NCBI GenBank assembly: GCA_905233855.1
Contig: CAJOGA010000009.1
Span: 1-33,293, forward strand
Source of the DNA: an uncultured Clostridia bacterium
GTDB lineage: Bacteria; Bacillota; Clostridia; UBA1381; CAJOGA01
Direction: 5' to 3'
Length of the DNA stretch: 33,293 nucleotides
Below the pieces are notes generated by a model that was not told the origin of the DNA, made no database searches, and saw nothing but the letters and a program-made list of their open reading frames with translations. The position numbers were made by a program, and so were the translations under genes. Below, in pieces: positions 16,242-24,816 of this stretch (position 1 is the first letter of the stretch; each line of letters opens with the position of its first letter).

Positions 16242-16262
16242 ACTGTATAATAATTATACAGT
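16242..16262. promoter_or_regulatory. 21-bp perfect palindrome, likely operator of the symporter gene
   Basis: ACTGTATAAT-A-ATTATACAGT is a perfect palindrome with 10-bp arms and a single central base, 51 bp before the symporter start. Its left arm contains TATAAT (16246-16251). No good -35 box sits 17 bp upstream. An operator overlapping the -10 is the simplest reading; the regulator is unknown. Confidence 0.5.
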
Positions 16263-16313
16263 TCGGACAGAATAAAACCGTATGATTACATTGAAAAGGC
16301 TGGTATTACTTTT

Positions 16314-17675
16314 ATGTCAGATTTTTTTACTGCAGCTGTCGAACAGCTTAATCTGTTCCTTTGGGGACCCGTCATGATAGCTTTAATGGTTGGTGTCGGG
16401 GTGTATTTTACGCTGTTTACACGCTTTTTTCAAATTACTCACTTTAAAACCGTACTTAAAAATACCATAGGCAGTTTGTTTTCAAAAAGCAATAAAAACA
16501 AACCTGAAACAAAATCGTCAATAACTCCGTTTCAGGCTGTGTCTACCGCATTGGCAGGCACGGTCGGCACAGGAAATATAGCCGGTGTCGCAACGGCACT
16601 GACCGCAGGCGGTCCCGGTGCTATAGTGTGGATGTGCATAAGTGCGTTTTTCGGCATGATGACAAAATATGCAGAGGTTGTGTTGGCGGTTAAATACCGT
16701 AACGTAAATCAACACGGCGAATACAGCGGCGGACCTATGTATTATATAGAAAACGGATTAAAGCTTAAACCTATGGCAATAATTTTTGCATTGCTTTGCA
16801 TTATGTCCTCTTTCGGAATAGGTAACATTACTCAGTCAAACTCCATTTCCGATGTGATAAACACCGTATTTAATATTCCGCATTGGCTTTGCGGACTTCT
16901 TCTTGCTACGCTTTGCGGCGTGGTATTGATAGGCGGCGTTAACAGAATATCCAAAGTTTCGGAGATAATTGTGCCGTTCATGGCCGTGTTTTATGTGTTG
17001 GGGGCGATTGTGTTTTTGTGTATAAACGCAGGACAGATACCGTCAACCCTTAAGCTTATATTCAGCTCGGCATTTAATTTAAAATCCGCTGCAGGCGGCG
17101 TTGCCGGATACACTGTCCGTCAGGCGTTACAATACGGCGTCGCACGCGGTGTGTTCACAAATGAGGCAGGCATGGGCTCGGCACCTATCGCCCATGCTTC
17201 GGCAGACACAAACGACCCTGTAAGCCAGGGTATGTGGGGAATTTTTGAAGTGTTTTTGGACACCATAGTAATATGCACCCTTACAACATTGGTGATACTT
17301 ACCGCAAAAGGCGGCACGCTTTGGAATTCCGGTCTGGACGGAGCACAGCTTACAACAGCCGCATTTTCGTCAGTATTCGGCAGCTTCGGCGCGGTATTTA
17401 TTGCTATATCGATTCTGTTTTTTGCATTTGCCACAATTTTAGGCTGGGCGTTTTACGGGCAGAAGGCTCTTGATTATATTTCGGGAGGCAACGAAAATCT
17501 GATACTTGCATATAAAATATTTTATATACTTTTAATTTTCGCCGGAGCAATGATTAACATAAAATTCGTCTGGAGCATCGCCGATGCTTTAAACGGATTA
17601 ATGGCGATACCTAATCTTATTGCAATTTTGTTCCTGAGCGGCGTTGTGTTTAAGCTGACAAAGGAGCATAAATAA
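16314..17675 (+). CDS. Alanine/glycine:cation symporter (AGCS) family protein
   Basis: A 453-residue polytopic membrane transporter of the AGCS family (SSS-type fold, AlsT/DagA relatives), which imports alanine or glycine with Na+ or H+. The family signature near residues 79-105 reads ALAGTVGTGNIAGVATAL, followed by GGPGAIVWMCISAFFGM. Later markers are VARGVFTNEAGMGSAPIAHA and the closing region FYGQKALDYISG. Length is normal and about eleven membrane segments are visible. It is alone on its transcript, after a terminator and a 21-bp palindrome. The Shine-Dalgarno match (AAAGG) is weak and somewhat distant. In this organism it would draw on the ion gradient made by the Rnf complex, if the coupling ions agree. 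Confidence 0.94.
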   Translation: MSDFFTAAVEQLNLFLWGPVMIALMVGVGVYFTLFTRFFQITHFKTVLKNTIGSLFSKSNKNKPETKSSITPFQAVSTALAGTVGTGNIAGVATALTAGGPGAIVWMCISAFFGMMTKYAEVVLAVKYRNVNQHGEYSGGPMYYIENGLKLKPMAIIFALLCIMSSFGIGNITQSNSISDVINTVFNIPHWLCGLLLATLCGVVLIGGVNRISKVSEIIVPFMAVFYVLGAIVFLCINAGQIPSTLKLIFSSAFNLKSAAGGVAGYTVRQALQYGVARGVFTNEAGMGSAPIAHASADTNDPVSQGMWGIFEVFLDTIVICTLTTLVILTAKGGTLWNSGLDGAQLTTAAFSSVFGSFGAVFIAISILFFAFATILGWAFYGQKALDYISGGNENLILAYKIFYILLIFAGAMINIKFVWSIADALNGLMAIPNLIAILFLSGVVFKLTKEHK

Positions 17676-17724
17676 AAAACGTTTTCCGGACGGTGTGTAT
17701 CTTACGCACAAGGGGGTAAAGGCA

Positions 17725-17753
17725 TTGACAAAATGTGCAAAACAACATATAAT
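17725..17753 (+). promoter_or_regulatory. Perfect consensus sigma-A promoter
   Basis: TTGACA (17725-17730), exactly 17 bp, then TATAAT (17748-17753): full consensus. It drives pyridoxamine kinase and probably the glycosyltransferase and rsgA-rpe-thiN genes, all on the same strand with short gaps and no terminator between them. Confidence 0.88.
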
Positions 17754-17790
17754 TTAGTAAAGTTAACCATTTAAGGAAGTGGGTATTTAT

Positions 17791-18660
17791 ATGATACAAA
17801 CAACCCCGCCCAAAGTTGCGGCGGTTCATGATTTGTCGGGCTTTGGCAGATGCTCGCTTTCTGTCATAATTCCGGTGCTGTCGTCTATGGGAGTTCAGGT
17901 TTGCCCCGTACCGACAGCTGTTTTGTCAACACACACAGGAGGATTTGAAAACTACTCATTTGTGGATCTTACCGATCACCTTACTCAATATCTCAATCAT
18001 TGGTGTGAGCTGGACATAGACTTTGACTGTTTCTACAGCGGCTTTTTCGGATCCGTTAAACAGATGGATATAATGGCAGATTATATACAACGCTTGAAAA
18101 AGAAAGGGACGCTTATAGTTATAGACCCTGTGTTTGCAGATGAAGGCGAGCTTTATTCAACCTTCACAAACGACATAATCTCTAACATGAAAAACTACAT
18201 ATCCTTTGCCGACATAATAACTCCCAACATGACTGAGGCATGTTTTTTGCTGGACGAGGAGTTTAAGCCGTGTTACAGTGCTTCCGAACTGCGTTCTATG
18301 CTGAAACGTCTGACTGACATGGGCCCCGGCATTGCCGTCATAACAAGCGTGAGTCTGGACGACGGCAACTGCGGCGTTGTTGCGTACGACAAAATGAACG
18401 ACAGATATTGGAATGTGTGGTGCGAATACATGCCGGCAGAATATCCCGGCACAGGCGATATATTCTGTTCGGTGATGATAGGTGCGTTATTGTCGGGCGA
18501 CAGCCTGCCTATGGCTTTGGACAGAGCGGTGGGATTTGTCAGCCTTGCAATAAAAACAACCTTCGGCTATACAGGTCCGCTCCGCGACGGTGTGTTTATA
18601 GAAAAAATACTGCACACCCTGTCGGAATCGCCGTCATCATTTAACTACAGCGTATTTTAA
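17791..18660 (+). CDS. pdxY: Pyridoxamine/pyridoxal kinase
   Basis: A 289-residue ribokinase-fold enzyme that phosphorylates pyridoxamine or pyridoxal to salvage vitamin B6 cofactor. Markers are the N-terminal AAVHDLSGFGRCSL, STHTGGFENY for substrate binding, VIDPVFADEGELY, and the C-terminal GTGDIFCSVMIGALLSG, where the aspartate is the catalytic base. The ORF track starts at a GTG (17779); ATG at 17791 is preferred because AAGGAAGTGG then lies at proper distance, while it almost touches the GTG. The promoter upstream is perfect. Its link to the downstream glycosyltransferases looks positional rather than functional. Confidence 0.9.
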   Translation: MIQTTPPKVAAVHDLSGFGRCSLSVIIPVLSSMGVQVCPVPTAVLSTHTGGFENYSFVDLTDHLTQYLNHWCELDIDFDCFYSGFFGSVKQMDIMADYIQRLKKKGTLIVIDPVFADEGELYSTFTNDIISNMKNYISFADIITPNMTEACFLLDEEFKPCYSASELRSMLKRLTDMGPGIAVITSVSLDDGNCGVVAYDKMNDRYWNVWCEYMPAEYPGTGDIFCSVMIGALLSGDSLPMALDRAVGFVSLAIKTTFGYTGPLRDGVFIEKILHTLSESPSSFNYSVF

Positions 18661-18707
18661 ACACATCATATTTTAATGCATCGTACTATAATTAAGGAGA
18701 AAACAAT

Positions 18708-21700
18708 ATGACAGCAGTTCTTTTCAGCTTTTCGGTATACACGTTATTATCTGTTTTGTTGTATGTGTCTATCATCAAAACGGATATAGTCAAAAAGAAA
18801 AAGCTCAACTCTTCAAAACCCACAGTATGGACTTTTTTTGCCGTGTCTCTTATAGCAAAATTGGCAATTTCGGCAATATACAAGGGCTTTGAAGCGGATA
18901 TGACATGCTTTTCGGCATGGTCGGCGTCGGTGTTTTATAACGGCATAGGCAGCTTCTACACCTCCGGCACGTTTGCCGACTATCCTCCGGGATACGTTTA
19001 CGTAATGTATCTGCTCGGCGGAATAAGAAATTTGTTCCATGTTGAGACGTTATCCTATGCAGACGTTGTAATACTTAAAGCTCCGGCTGTCATATGCGAC
19101 ATTGTAACAGGGTATCTGATATATAAATGTGCAGGCAAAAAATTCGGACAAACCGTGTCGCTTGTTATATCATTTTTATACATTTTCAACCCTGTCGCAA
19201 TAATAAATTCCTCAGTTTGGGGACAGGTAGACTCTGTATACACCCTGTTTTTGGTGTTAAGCATTATTTTCATATCCGAAGACAAACTGTTTCCGGCATA
19301 CTTAAGCTATATAATAGGTTTGCTTATAAAACCGCAGATGGCTATATTTGCCCCTGTTATAATATTTGCCACTTTAGACTATGTGCTGCTTCCAAAGTTT
19401 GAGGCAAAAAAGCTTTGGAAGATTATAGGCTGGGGCGTGTCAAGCATAGCTTTGTTTGTTGTATGCTGTCTGCCGTTCGGGCTTATGAACGTCATAAATC
19501 AGTACGTGGAAACGATGTCATCATACAACTACATTTCGGTTAACGCATATAACCTGTACGGCATATTCGGTCTGAACTGGGTTGAAACATCAAAAAAGAT
19601 TCTGTTTTTAACCTATTCACAACTCGGAACAATATTCATACTGCTTATTGTCGCCTCATCGACGTGGATATATATTAAAAACTTCAAAAATCAAAGCAAG
19701 GACAAATATTTTTATATTGCGGCATTTATCATAACCGCAATGTTTATTCTGTCTGTCAGAATGCATGAAAGATACATGTTTCCGGCAGTTGTACTGCTTG
19801 TGTTTGCTTTTATCCACCGGCCGTCGAAAAAAACGGCATTGCTGTTCCTTTTGCTGAGCTTGTGTCAGTTCCTGAATGCGGCACACGTACTCTTTTTCTA
19901 CGATCCGAGTGCCTATGACAGATTTGACACAGCCATAGTGCTTACATCGCTTTTAAGCGTCGCTTCGTTTGCGTACATGCTGTATATCACATACGTTTGC
20001 TATATAAAGGGCATACACGACACTATTGAGCCTGTAAGCATCGGTGCAAAAAAGCAAAAACCGTCAGTCAAAGCGGCAAATAAACCGTCGGACGGCAAAA
20101 ATCTGATAAACAGCTTTTTGGTTGACAAAACAAAAATGACACGCATTGACATTATTATCCTTGCGGCAATAATGCTGGCATATTCCTGTGTTGCGTTGTA
20201 TAACCTTGGCGAAAACGTTGCTCCGCAAACTTATTGGACAGGTGAACAGGGCGATACAATAGTTATGGATTTCGGCGAAAACGTCAACATAAAAAAGGTA
20301 AGAGCATTCCTCGGCACATACCACGACACCGTTCTGAACGTGGAATATTCACAGGACGGCGAAACAACAACCCAATCCGCCGACCCGATAAGCATAAACA
20401 CGGTCTTTTCATGGCAGGATGCCGACACCGACATTACAGGCCGTTACATTTACTTAACAAACGACCACTATAAAATAATGCTCAACGAACTCGTGCTGTA
20501 TGACCAAAACGGCAACACAGTAGTTCCTGTATACACGTCCGCACCCGAGCTGTTTGACGAACAGGATACTTCGCCGGAGCGTATTTCCTACAGAAACGGA
20601 ACATACTTCGACGAAATATACCACGCACGCACTGCGTTTGAACATTTAAACGGAATATATCCGTATGAAATAACTCATCCGCCGCTGGGCAAGCTGTTAA
20701 TCGGCATAGGAATAAAGTTGTTCGGCATGACGCCTTTCGGCTGGCGAATAGTAGGCACATTGTTCGGCATATTTATGCTGCCGTTTATATATCTTTTTGC
20801 AAAACGCATTTTTAAACATACATGGTTAGCAACAGCTGCATGCCTGCTGTTTGCGTTTGACTTCATGCACTTTACTCAAACGCGTATTGCAACAATAGAT
20901 GTATATGTAACATTTTTTGTAATTGCAATGTACTATTACATGTATAAATACTGGACTATGGATCTTGACAAAACTCCGTTTGTCAAAACACTCATACCTC
21001 TCGCCATGTCAGGCTTGTGTATGGGGCTCGGCATTGCAAGCAAATGGCCGGGTGTGTATGCCGGTGCCGGACTTGCGGTGCTGTTGTTCACAAAATGGGG
21101 TGTAACGCTGTATGCCAAATATAATAATGAGCAGGAACGCCGTGATTTTTTACGCTTTATGCTGAAAAGCACACTGATGTGCGTTATATTCTTTGTGGCT
21201 GTACCTGCCGTAATTTACGCATTGTCGTATATACCGTTTATAAAAGTATCGGACAGCGGTGCGTTAAAAACCATCATAGACAATCAAAAATACATGTTTG
21301 AATACCACAGTGCGTTGGAGGCAACGCATCCGTATTCGTCGTGGTGGTATCAATGGCCGACTATTGTCCGTCCTATATTCTACTATTGCGGCAATGACGG
21401 CGATTTAAAAGAAGGCATAAGTGCATTCGGCAACCCTGCTGTATGGTGGATGGGTATTTTGGCATTTGCGTATATGATATATCTTTTATTCAAAAAACGC
21501 GACAAAACGGCTTTGTTTTTAATTATAGCATACCTGGCACAGTATGTGCCGTGGATGCCTGTAAGCTACGGAAGAATAACCTTTATTTATCACTACTTCC
21601 CTTGCACGCCGTTTGTTGTGCTTATGATATGCTACAGCATATACACTATGTATAATGACGCAGACCAAAAATGGCAAAAGCGTATAGTTGCGTTGACCGT

Positions 21701-21827
21701 CGCATACGTTGCCGTTGCGGTGATACTTTTTGCAATGTTCTACCCTGTGCTTTCCGGCAAAGGCGTATCGGGCGAATATGTGGAAGGATTCCTCCGCTGG
21801 TTTGACTCATGGGTATTGGTTATATAA
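18708..21827 (+). CDS. Double GT-C glycosyltransferase: N-terminal GT-C module fused to protein O-mannosyltransferase (GT39)
   Basis: A 1039-residue polytopic membrane protein built from two GT-C type halves. Residues 1-435 form one multi-membrane module with FEADMTCFSAWSA and FADYPPGYVYVMY in its first outer loop, typical of lipid-sugar-dependent GT-C enzymes (GT87-like; tentative). A basic linker follows at about 445-478. The second half begins with a membrane segment at 480-500, then a beta-rich segment (about 505-620) with a discoidin/F5-8C-like pattern (VMDFGENVNIKKVRAFLG, NVEYSQDGE, GRYIYLTND). The PMT motifs come next: FDEIYHAR (D635, E636), THPPLGKLL at 656, FDFMHFTQTRIATID at 717-731, and the PMT C-terminal block SSWWYQWPTIVRP. 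It would transfer sugar from a polyprenyl phosphate to protein or glycan outside the cell. AAGGAG precedes the ATG. Confidence 0.88.
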   Translation: MTAVLFSFSVYTLLSVLLYVSIIKTDIVKKKKLNSSKPTVWTFFAVSLIAKLAISAIYKGFEADMTCFSAWSASVFYNGIGSFYTSGTFADYPPGYVYVMYLLGGIRNLFHVETLSYADVVILKAPAVICDIVTGYLIYKCAGKKFGQTVSLVISFLYIFNPVAIINSSVWGQVDSVYTLFLVLSIIFISEDKLFPAYLSYIIGLLIKPQMAIFAPVIIFATLDYVLLPKFEAKKLWKIIGWGVSSIALFVVCCLPFGLMNVINQYVETMSSYNYISVNAYNLYGIFGLNWVETSKKILFLTYSQLGTIFILLIVASSTWIYIKNFKNQSKDKYFYIAAFIITAMFILSVRMHERYMFPAVVLLVFAFIHRPSKKTALLFLLLSLCQFLNAAHVLFFYDPSAYDRFDTAIVLTSLLSVASFAYMLYITYVCYIKGIHDTIEPVSIGAKKQKPSVKAANKPSDGKNLINSFLVDKTKMTRIDIIILAAIMLAYSCVALYNLGENVAPQTYWTGEQGDTIVMDFGENVNIKKVRAFLGTYHDTVLNVEYSQDGETTTQSADPISINTVFSWQDADTDITGRYIYLTNDHYKIMLNELVLYDQNGNTVVPVYTSAPELFDEQDTSPERISYRNGTYFDEIYHARTAFEHLNGIYPYEITHPPLGKLLIGIGIKLFGMTPFGWRIVGTLFGIFMLPFIYLFAKRIFKHTWLATAACLLFAFDFMHFTQTRIATIDVYVTFFVIAMYYYMYKYWTMDLDKTPFVKTLIPLAMSGLCMGLGIASKWPGVYAGAGLAVLLFTKWGVTLYAKYNNEQERRDFLRFMLKSTLMCVIFFVAVPAVIYALSYIPFIKVSDSGALKTIIDNQKYMFEYHSALEATHPYSSWWYQWPTIVRPIFYYCGNDGDLKEGISAFGNPAVWWMGILAFAYMIYLLFKKRDKTALFLIIAYLAQYVPWMPVSYGRITFIYHYFPCTPFVVLMICYSIYTMYNDADQKWQKRIVALTVAYVAVAVILFAMFYPVLSGKGVSGEYVEGFLRWFDSWVLVI

Positions 21828-21859
21828 ACAATGAACTATTTATATGGGAGACGATTAAC

Positions 21860-22804
21860 ATGATAAAGTATTCGGTAGTAATACCTGCATACAACGAGGA
21901 GGCGGTTATAGAAACAACGTATAACCGTTTAACCGAAGTAATGAAAAAATCCGACGGCGAATATGAGCTTGTATTCATAAATGATGGCAGCCGCGACGCT
22001 ACAGCTGATATGCTCAGCCAAATTTGCGACAAAGACTCAAGCGTGCGTCTTATAAACTTTTCACGCAATTTCGGACATCAGATAGCCGTAACGGCAGGTA
22101 TGGATTACGCACAGGGACAAGCTATTGTTATAATAGATGCCGACCTTCAGGATCCGCCTGAAGTTATACTGGAAATGATAGAAAAATGGAAGGAAGGCTA
22201 TGACGTTGTATACGGCAAGCGTAAGAAGAGAAAAGGCGAAACCGTGTTTAAAAAAGCAACTGCCGCTATGTTCTACCGCATATTGGACAAGCTTACAACT
22301 GTTGAAATACCCGTTGATACCGGCGATTTCAGATTGATTGACCGTAAAGTTTGCGACGTTATGAAATCCTTGAGCGAGCAAAACAGATATGTACGCGGTC
22401 TTGTAAGCTGGGTAGGCTTTAAACAAACTCCGCTTGAATACGACCGCCACGAACGCTTTGCCGGTGAAACAAAGTATCCTCTTAAAAAGATGCTTAAATT
22501 TGCGGCAGACGGCATAACGTCGTTTTCATATAAGCCTTTGAAATTGGCAAACGTTATAGGAATAACACTTTGTGCATTAAGCGTTTTGTATCTTTTGATT
22601 GCACTTATTATAGGGCTTTGCCTGCCGGCTGTAACCATGCCTGCATGGGCGTTGGCTCTTACCATTGCCTTGTTCTTTAACGGCATAACAATGATAATGT
22701 TGGGAATAATGGGCGAATACATAGGCAGAATCTATGACGAAGTTAAAGGCCGTCCGCTATACGTGGTTAAAGAGACAAAAGGCTTTAACAGTAATGCTCA
22801 ATAG
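21860..22804 (+). CDS. GT2 family polyprenyl-phosphate glycosyltransferase (DPM1/GtrB-like)
   Basis: A 314-residue enzyme of the dolichol-phosphate mannosyltransferase/GtrB group, which moves a sugar from a nucleotide donor to polyprenyl phosphate on the inner membrane face. The GT-A domain begins at once (YSVVIPAYNEE), with NDGSRDAT at 41-48 and the metal-binding DAD at 93-95 in IDADLQDPPE. RNFGHQIAVTAG and DTGDFRLIDRKV are further family markers. Two membrane segments lie near the C-terminus (about 230-285). The ORF track starts 17 codons earlier, inside the previous gene; ATG at 21860 is chosen for its GGGAG site and because it begins the family N-terminus. It is 32 bp after the PMT gene and likely makes its sugar donor. 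Confidence 0.94.
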   Translation: MIKYSVVIPAYNEEAVIETTYNRLTEVMKKSDGEYELVFINDGSRDATADMLSQICDKDSSVRLINFSRNFGHQIAVTAGMDYAQGQAIVIIDADLQDPPEVILEMIEKWKEGYDVVYGKRKKRKGETVFKKATAAMFYRILDKLTTVEIPVDTGDFRLIDRKVCDVMKSLSEQNRYVRGLVSWVGFKQTPLEYDRHERFAGETKYPLKKMLKFAADGITSFSYKPLKLANVIGITLCALSVLYLLIALIIGLCLPAVTMPAWALALTIALFFNGITMIMLGIMGEYIGRIYDEVKGRPLYVVKETKGFNSNAQ

Positions 22805-22823
22805 AAAGGAGCGGTCTTTAAAA

Positions 22824-23258
22824 ATGAACGGCGAAAGCAAAAAAAGCTTTTTCCAATTCATACGCTTTGCCATAATAGGTGTGTTGAACACAGGTATAGA
22901 CTATGGTCTGTATACGGTTTTGGTATACCTTTTGCCTATACACTGGCTTGCGGCAAACATAATATCGTATGCATCGGCGGTGTTGTTCAGCTATTTTGCA
23001 AACAAATACTGGACATTCAAAAAGAAATCGGGTGCAAATTTTGCGGAACTGTTGCGTATGTACGGCGTTAACATAGTGTCGCTTGCAGCAAGCTCGGCAT
23101 TGATATATGTGTTGGTGAATATAATAAAAATACCGGATATAGCCGTGATTGGCGGCTTTTTGATAAAAAAAGAAATAACAGCAAAAATCTGTGTCGCACC
23201 TGTGGTTATAATAATAAACTTTATAGGCACAAAGCTTTTGGTGTTTAAACAGGATTAG
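22824..23258 (+). CDS. GtrA-like flippase family membrane protein
   Basis: A 144-residue membrane protein with four membrane segments, of the GtrA family. Members are thought to flip polyprenyl-phosphate sugars across the membrane. Markers are FIRFAIIGVLNTGIDYGLY at residues 10-28 and SYFANKYWTFKK, with a closing FIGTKLLVFK. The ORF track begins at 22734, overlapping the GT2 gene; ATG at 22824 is chosen for GAAAGGAGCGG upstream and the typical N-terminus. Only 19 bp separate it from the GT2 gene, the usual GtrA-GtrB pairing. Together with the PMT protein it completes a charge-flip-transfer route. Confidence 0.93.
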   Translation: MNGESKKSFFQFIRFAIIGVLNTGIDYGLYTVLVYLLPIHWLAANIISYASAVLFSYFANKYWTFKKKSGANFAELLRMYGVNIVSLAASSALIYVLVNIIKIPDIAVIGGFLIKKEITAKICVAPVVIIINFIGTKLLVFKQD

Positions 23259-23266
23259 GAAGTGGT

Positions 23267-24124
23267 TTGTTGACCGGAAGAATATTAAAGGGCATTGGCG
23301 GATTTTACTATGTCAATGTTCAAGGCAAGACAATACAGTGTAAGGCACGGGGCATCTTTAAAAAAGACGGCATAACACCCATGACAGGCGACTTGGTACG
23401 CATTAATTCCGAAGAGGAAAACACATGGATAGAAGAAATATATCCGAGAAAGAACTCTCTTGTGCGTCCTGCCGTTGCAAATATCGACTTATTGGTGGTA
23501 GTGGTTGCCGTAACTCCGTCGCCTCAGCTTGCGTTGGTGGATAAAATGCTTGTTACCGCATCGGCAAAAAACATACCTGCCTGCCTGTGCGTCAATAAGA
23601 TAGATTTGGGTAAGTGCCCTGAAATTGAAAAAATATACCAAGACGCAGGATATAAGGTTTTTGTAACTTCCGCAATTGACAATACCGGCATTAATAAGCT
23701 TTCTGAATATCTTAAAGATAAATTTACGGCGTTTGCGGGTAACAGCGGTGTGGGCAAAAGCAGCGTTTTGAACAGTATCACCGGAAAAACGCTTGAAACA
23801 GGAGGTTTAAGCCAAAAAATATCACGCGGAAAACACACCACACGTCATGTGGAGCTTATTGAGCTTGAGTGCGGCGGATATGTGTTTGATACTCCCGGCT
23901 TCAGCTCATACGAGCTCAGCGACATCAAAGCCGCAGACTTGTCGAAACACTTTCCCGAGTTTGAGTCAAGCATCGGCAAATGTAAATTTTCCGACTGTGC
24001 ACATATCAAAGAAACAGGCTGCGACGTTATAGCCCGGGTACAGAGCGGTGAAATATCCGCATCCAGACACGAACACTACTGTGATTTGTATAATCAGTTA
24101 AAGCTTATAAAAGATTGGGAATAA
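23267..24124 (+). CDS. rsgA: Ribosome small-subunit GTPase RsgA
   Basis: A 285-residue GTPase that helps 30S subunit maturation. It has an N-terminal OB-fold (residues 1-65), then the circularly permuted GTPase domain with G4 (NKID, 110-113) before G1 (GNSGVGKSS, 158-166), G2 (TT, 191-192) and G3 (DTPG, 208-211). A zinc-binding C-terminal domain follows with C239, C244, H246 and C252. The start is one of two adjacent TTG codons (23267 or 23270), with AGGAAGTGG just upstream overlapping the gtrA stop. In many Firmicutes it follows prpC-pknB; here the gene before it is the GtrA-like one, but the rsgA-rpe-thiN order is kept. Confidence 0.96.
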   Translation: MLTGRILKGIGGFYYVNVQGKTIQCKARGIFKKDGITPMTGDLVRINSEEENTWIEEIYPRKNSLVRPAVANIDLLVVVVAVTPSPQLALVDKMLVTASAKNIPACLCVNKIDLGKCPEIEKIYQDAGYKVFVTSAIDNTGINKLSEYLKDKFTAFAGNSGVGKSSVLNSITGKTLETGGLSQKISRGKHTTRHVELIELECGGYVFDTPGFSSYELSDIKAADLSKHFPEFESSIGKCKFSDCAHIKETGCDVIARVQSGEISASRHEHYCDLYNQLKLIKDWE

Positions 24125-24141
24125 AAGGATTGGTAATATAA

Positions 24142-24816
24142 ATGATTAAGATAGCACCGTCTATACTTTCGGCAGATTTTTCAAAACTTAATGAACAAAT
24201 AGCCAAATTGTATAACGCAGGAGCACAATGGCTGCATATAGACTTTATGGACGGCGAATTTGTGCCGAATAAAACCGCCATGGACCACTTGTTCGTTCAG
24301 AGCATCAGACCTCTCACTGATATGGTCTTTGACGCACATTTGATGGCTCAGCATCCCCTTGAACATATAGAACTGTTTGCCAACGCCGGAGCAGACATCA
24401 TAAGCATACACGCAGAATGTTCGGACGATATTTCAAAATGCCTGACGCTGATTAAAAAATGCGGCAAAAAATGTGGCATTGTTATAAACCCCGAAACGCC
24501 TGTATCGGCTATAGAAGATTTGCTTAATATGGCAGACCTTGTGCTTGTTATGAGCGTAAACCCCGGTTGGGCCGGTCAAAAATACATTTGCGAGGTTGAA
24601 AGCAAGGTAAAATACATAAGGGACAAAATGGGCAAAGATTTTGACATAGAAATAGACGGCGGAATAAATGCCGACACCGTAAAACGGGCCGTTATGGCAG
24701 GAGCAAATATTGCAGTTGCCGGCGCGTCAATTTTTAAATCGGAAAGCGGCATAGAAAATGCTGTTAAGCTTCTTTTAAAAGAGGGTAATTCAATTGAAAA
24801 CGGTAATATTTCTTAA
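24142..24816 (+). CDS. rpe: Ribulose-phosphate 3-epimerase
   Basis: A 224-residue TIM-barrel enzyme that interconverts ribulose 5-phosphate and xylulose 5-phosphate in the pentose phosphate pathway. Markers are IAPSILSADFSKL at the N-terminus, LHIDFMDGEFVPN with metal ligands H32 and D34, DAHLM with H66, MSVNPGWAGQKY, and the phosphate-binding DGGINADTV. Length is normal. AAAGGA precedes the ATG, 17 bp after rsgA. The 3' end overlaps the thiN start by 23 bp, so translation of the two is probably linked. Confidence 0.97.
   Translation: MIKIAPSILSADFSKLNEQIAKLYNAGAQWLHIDFMDGEFVPNKTAMDHLFVQSIRPLTDMVFDAHLMAQHPLEHIELFANAGADIISIHAECSDDISKCLTLIKKCGKKCGIVINPETPVSAIEDLLNMADLVLVMSVNPGWAGQKYICEVESKVKYIRDKMGKDFDIEIDGGINADTVKRAVMAGANIAVAGASIFKSESGIENAVKLLLKEGNSIENGNIS

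Noticed and set aside
17676-17720. Hairpin GTGTGTA/TACGCAC after the symporter gene as a terminator.
   Set aside because: Stem is short with a G-U pair and there is no T-run; termination here is unclear.
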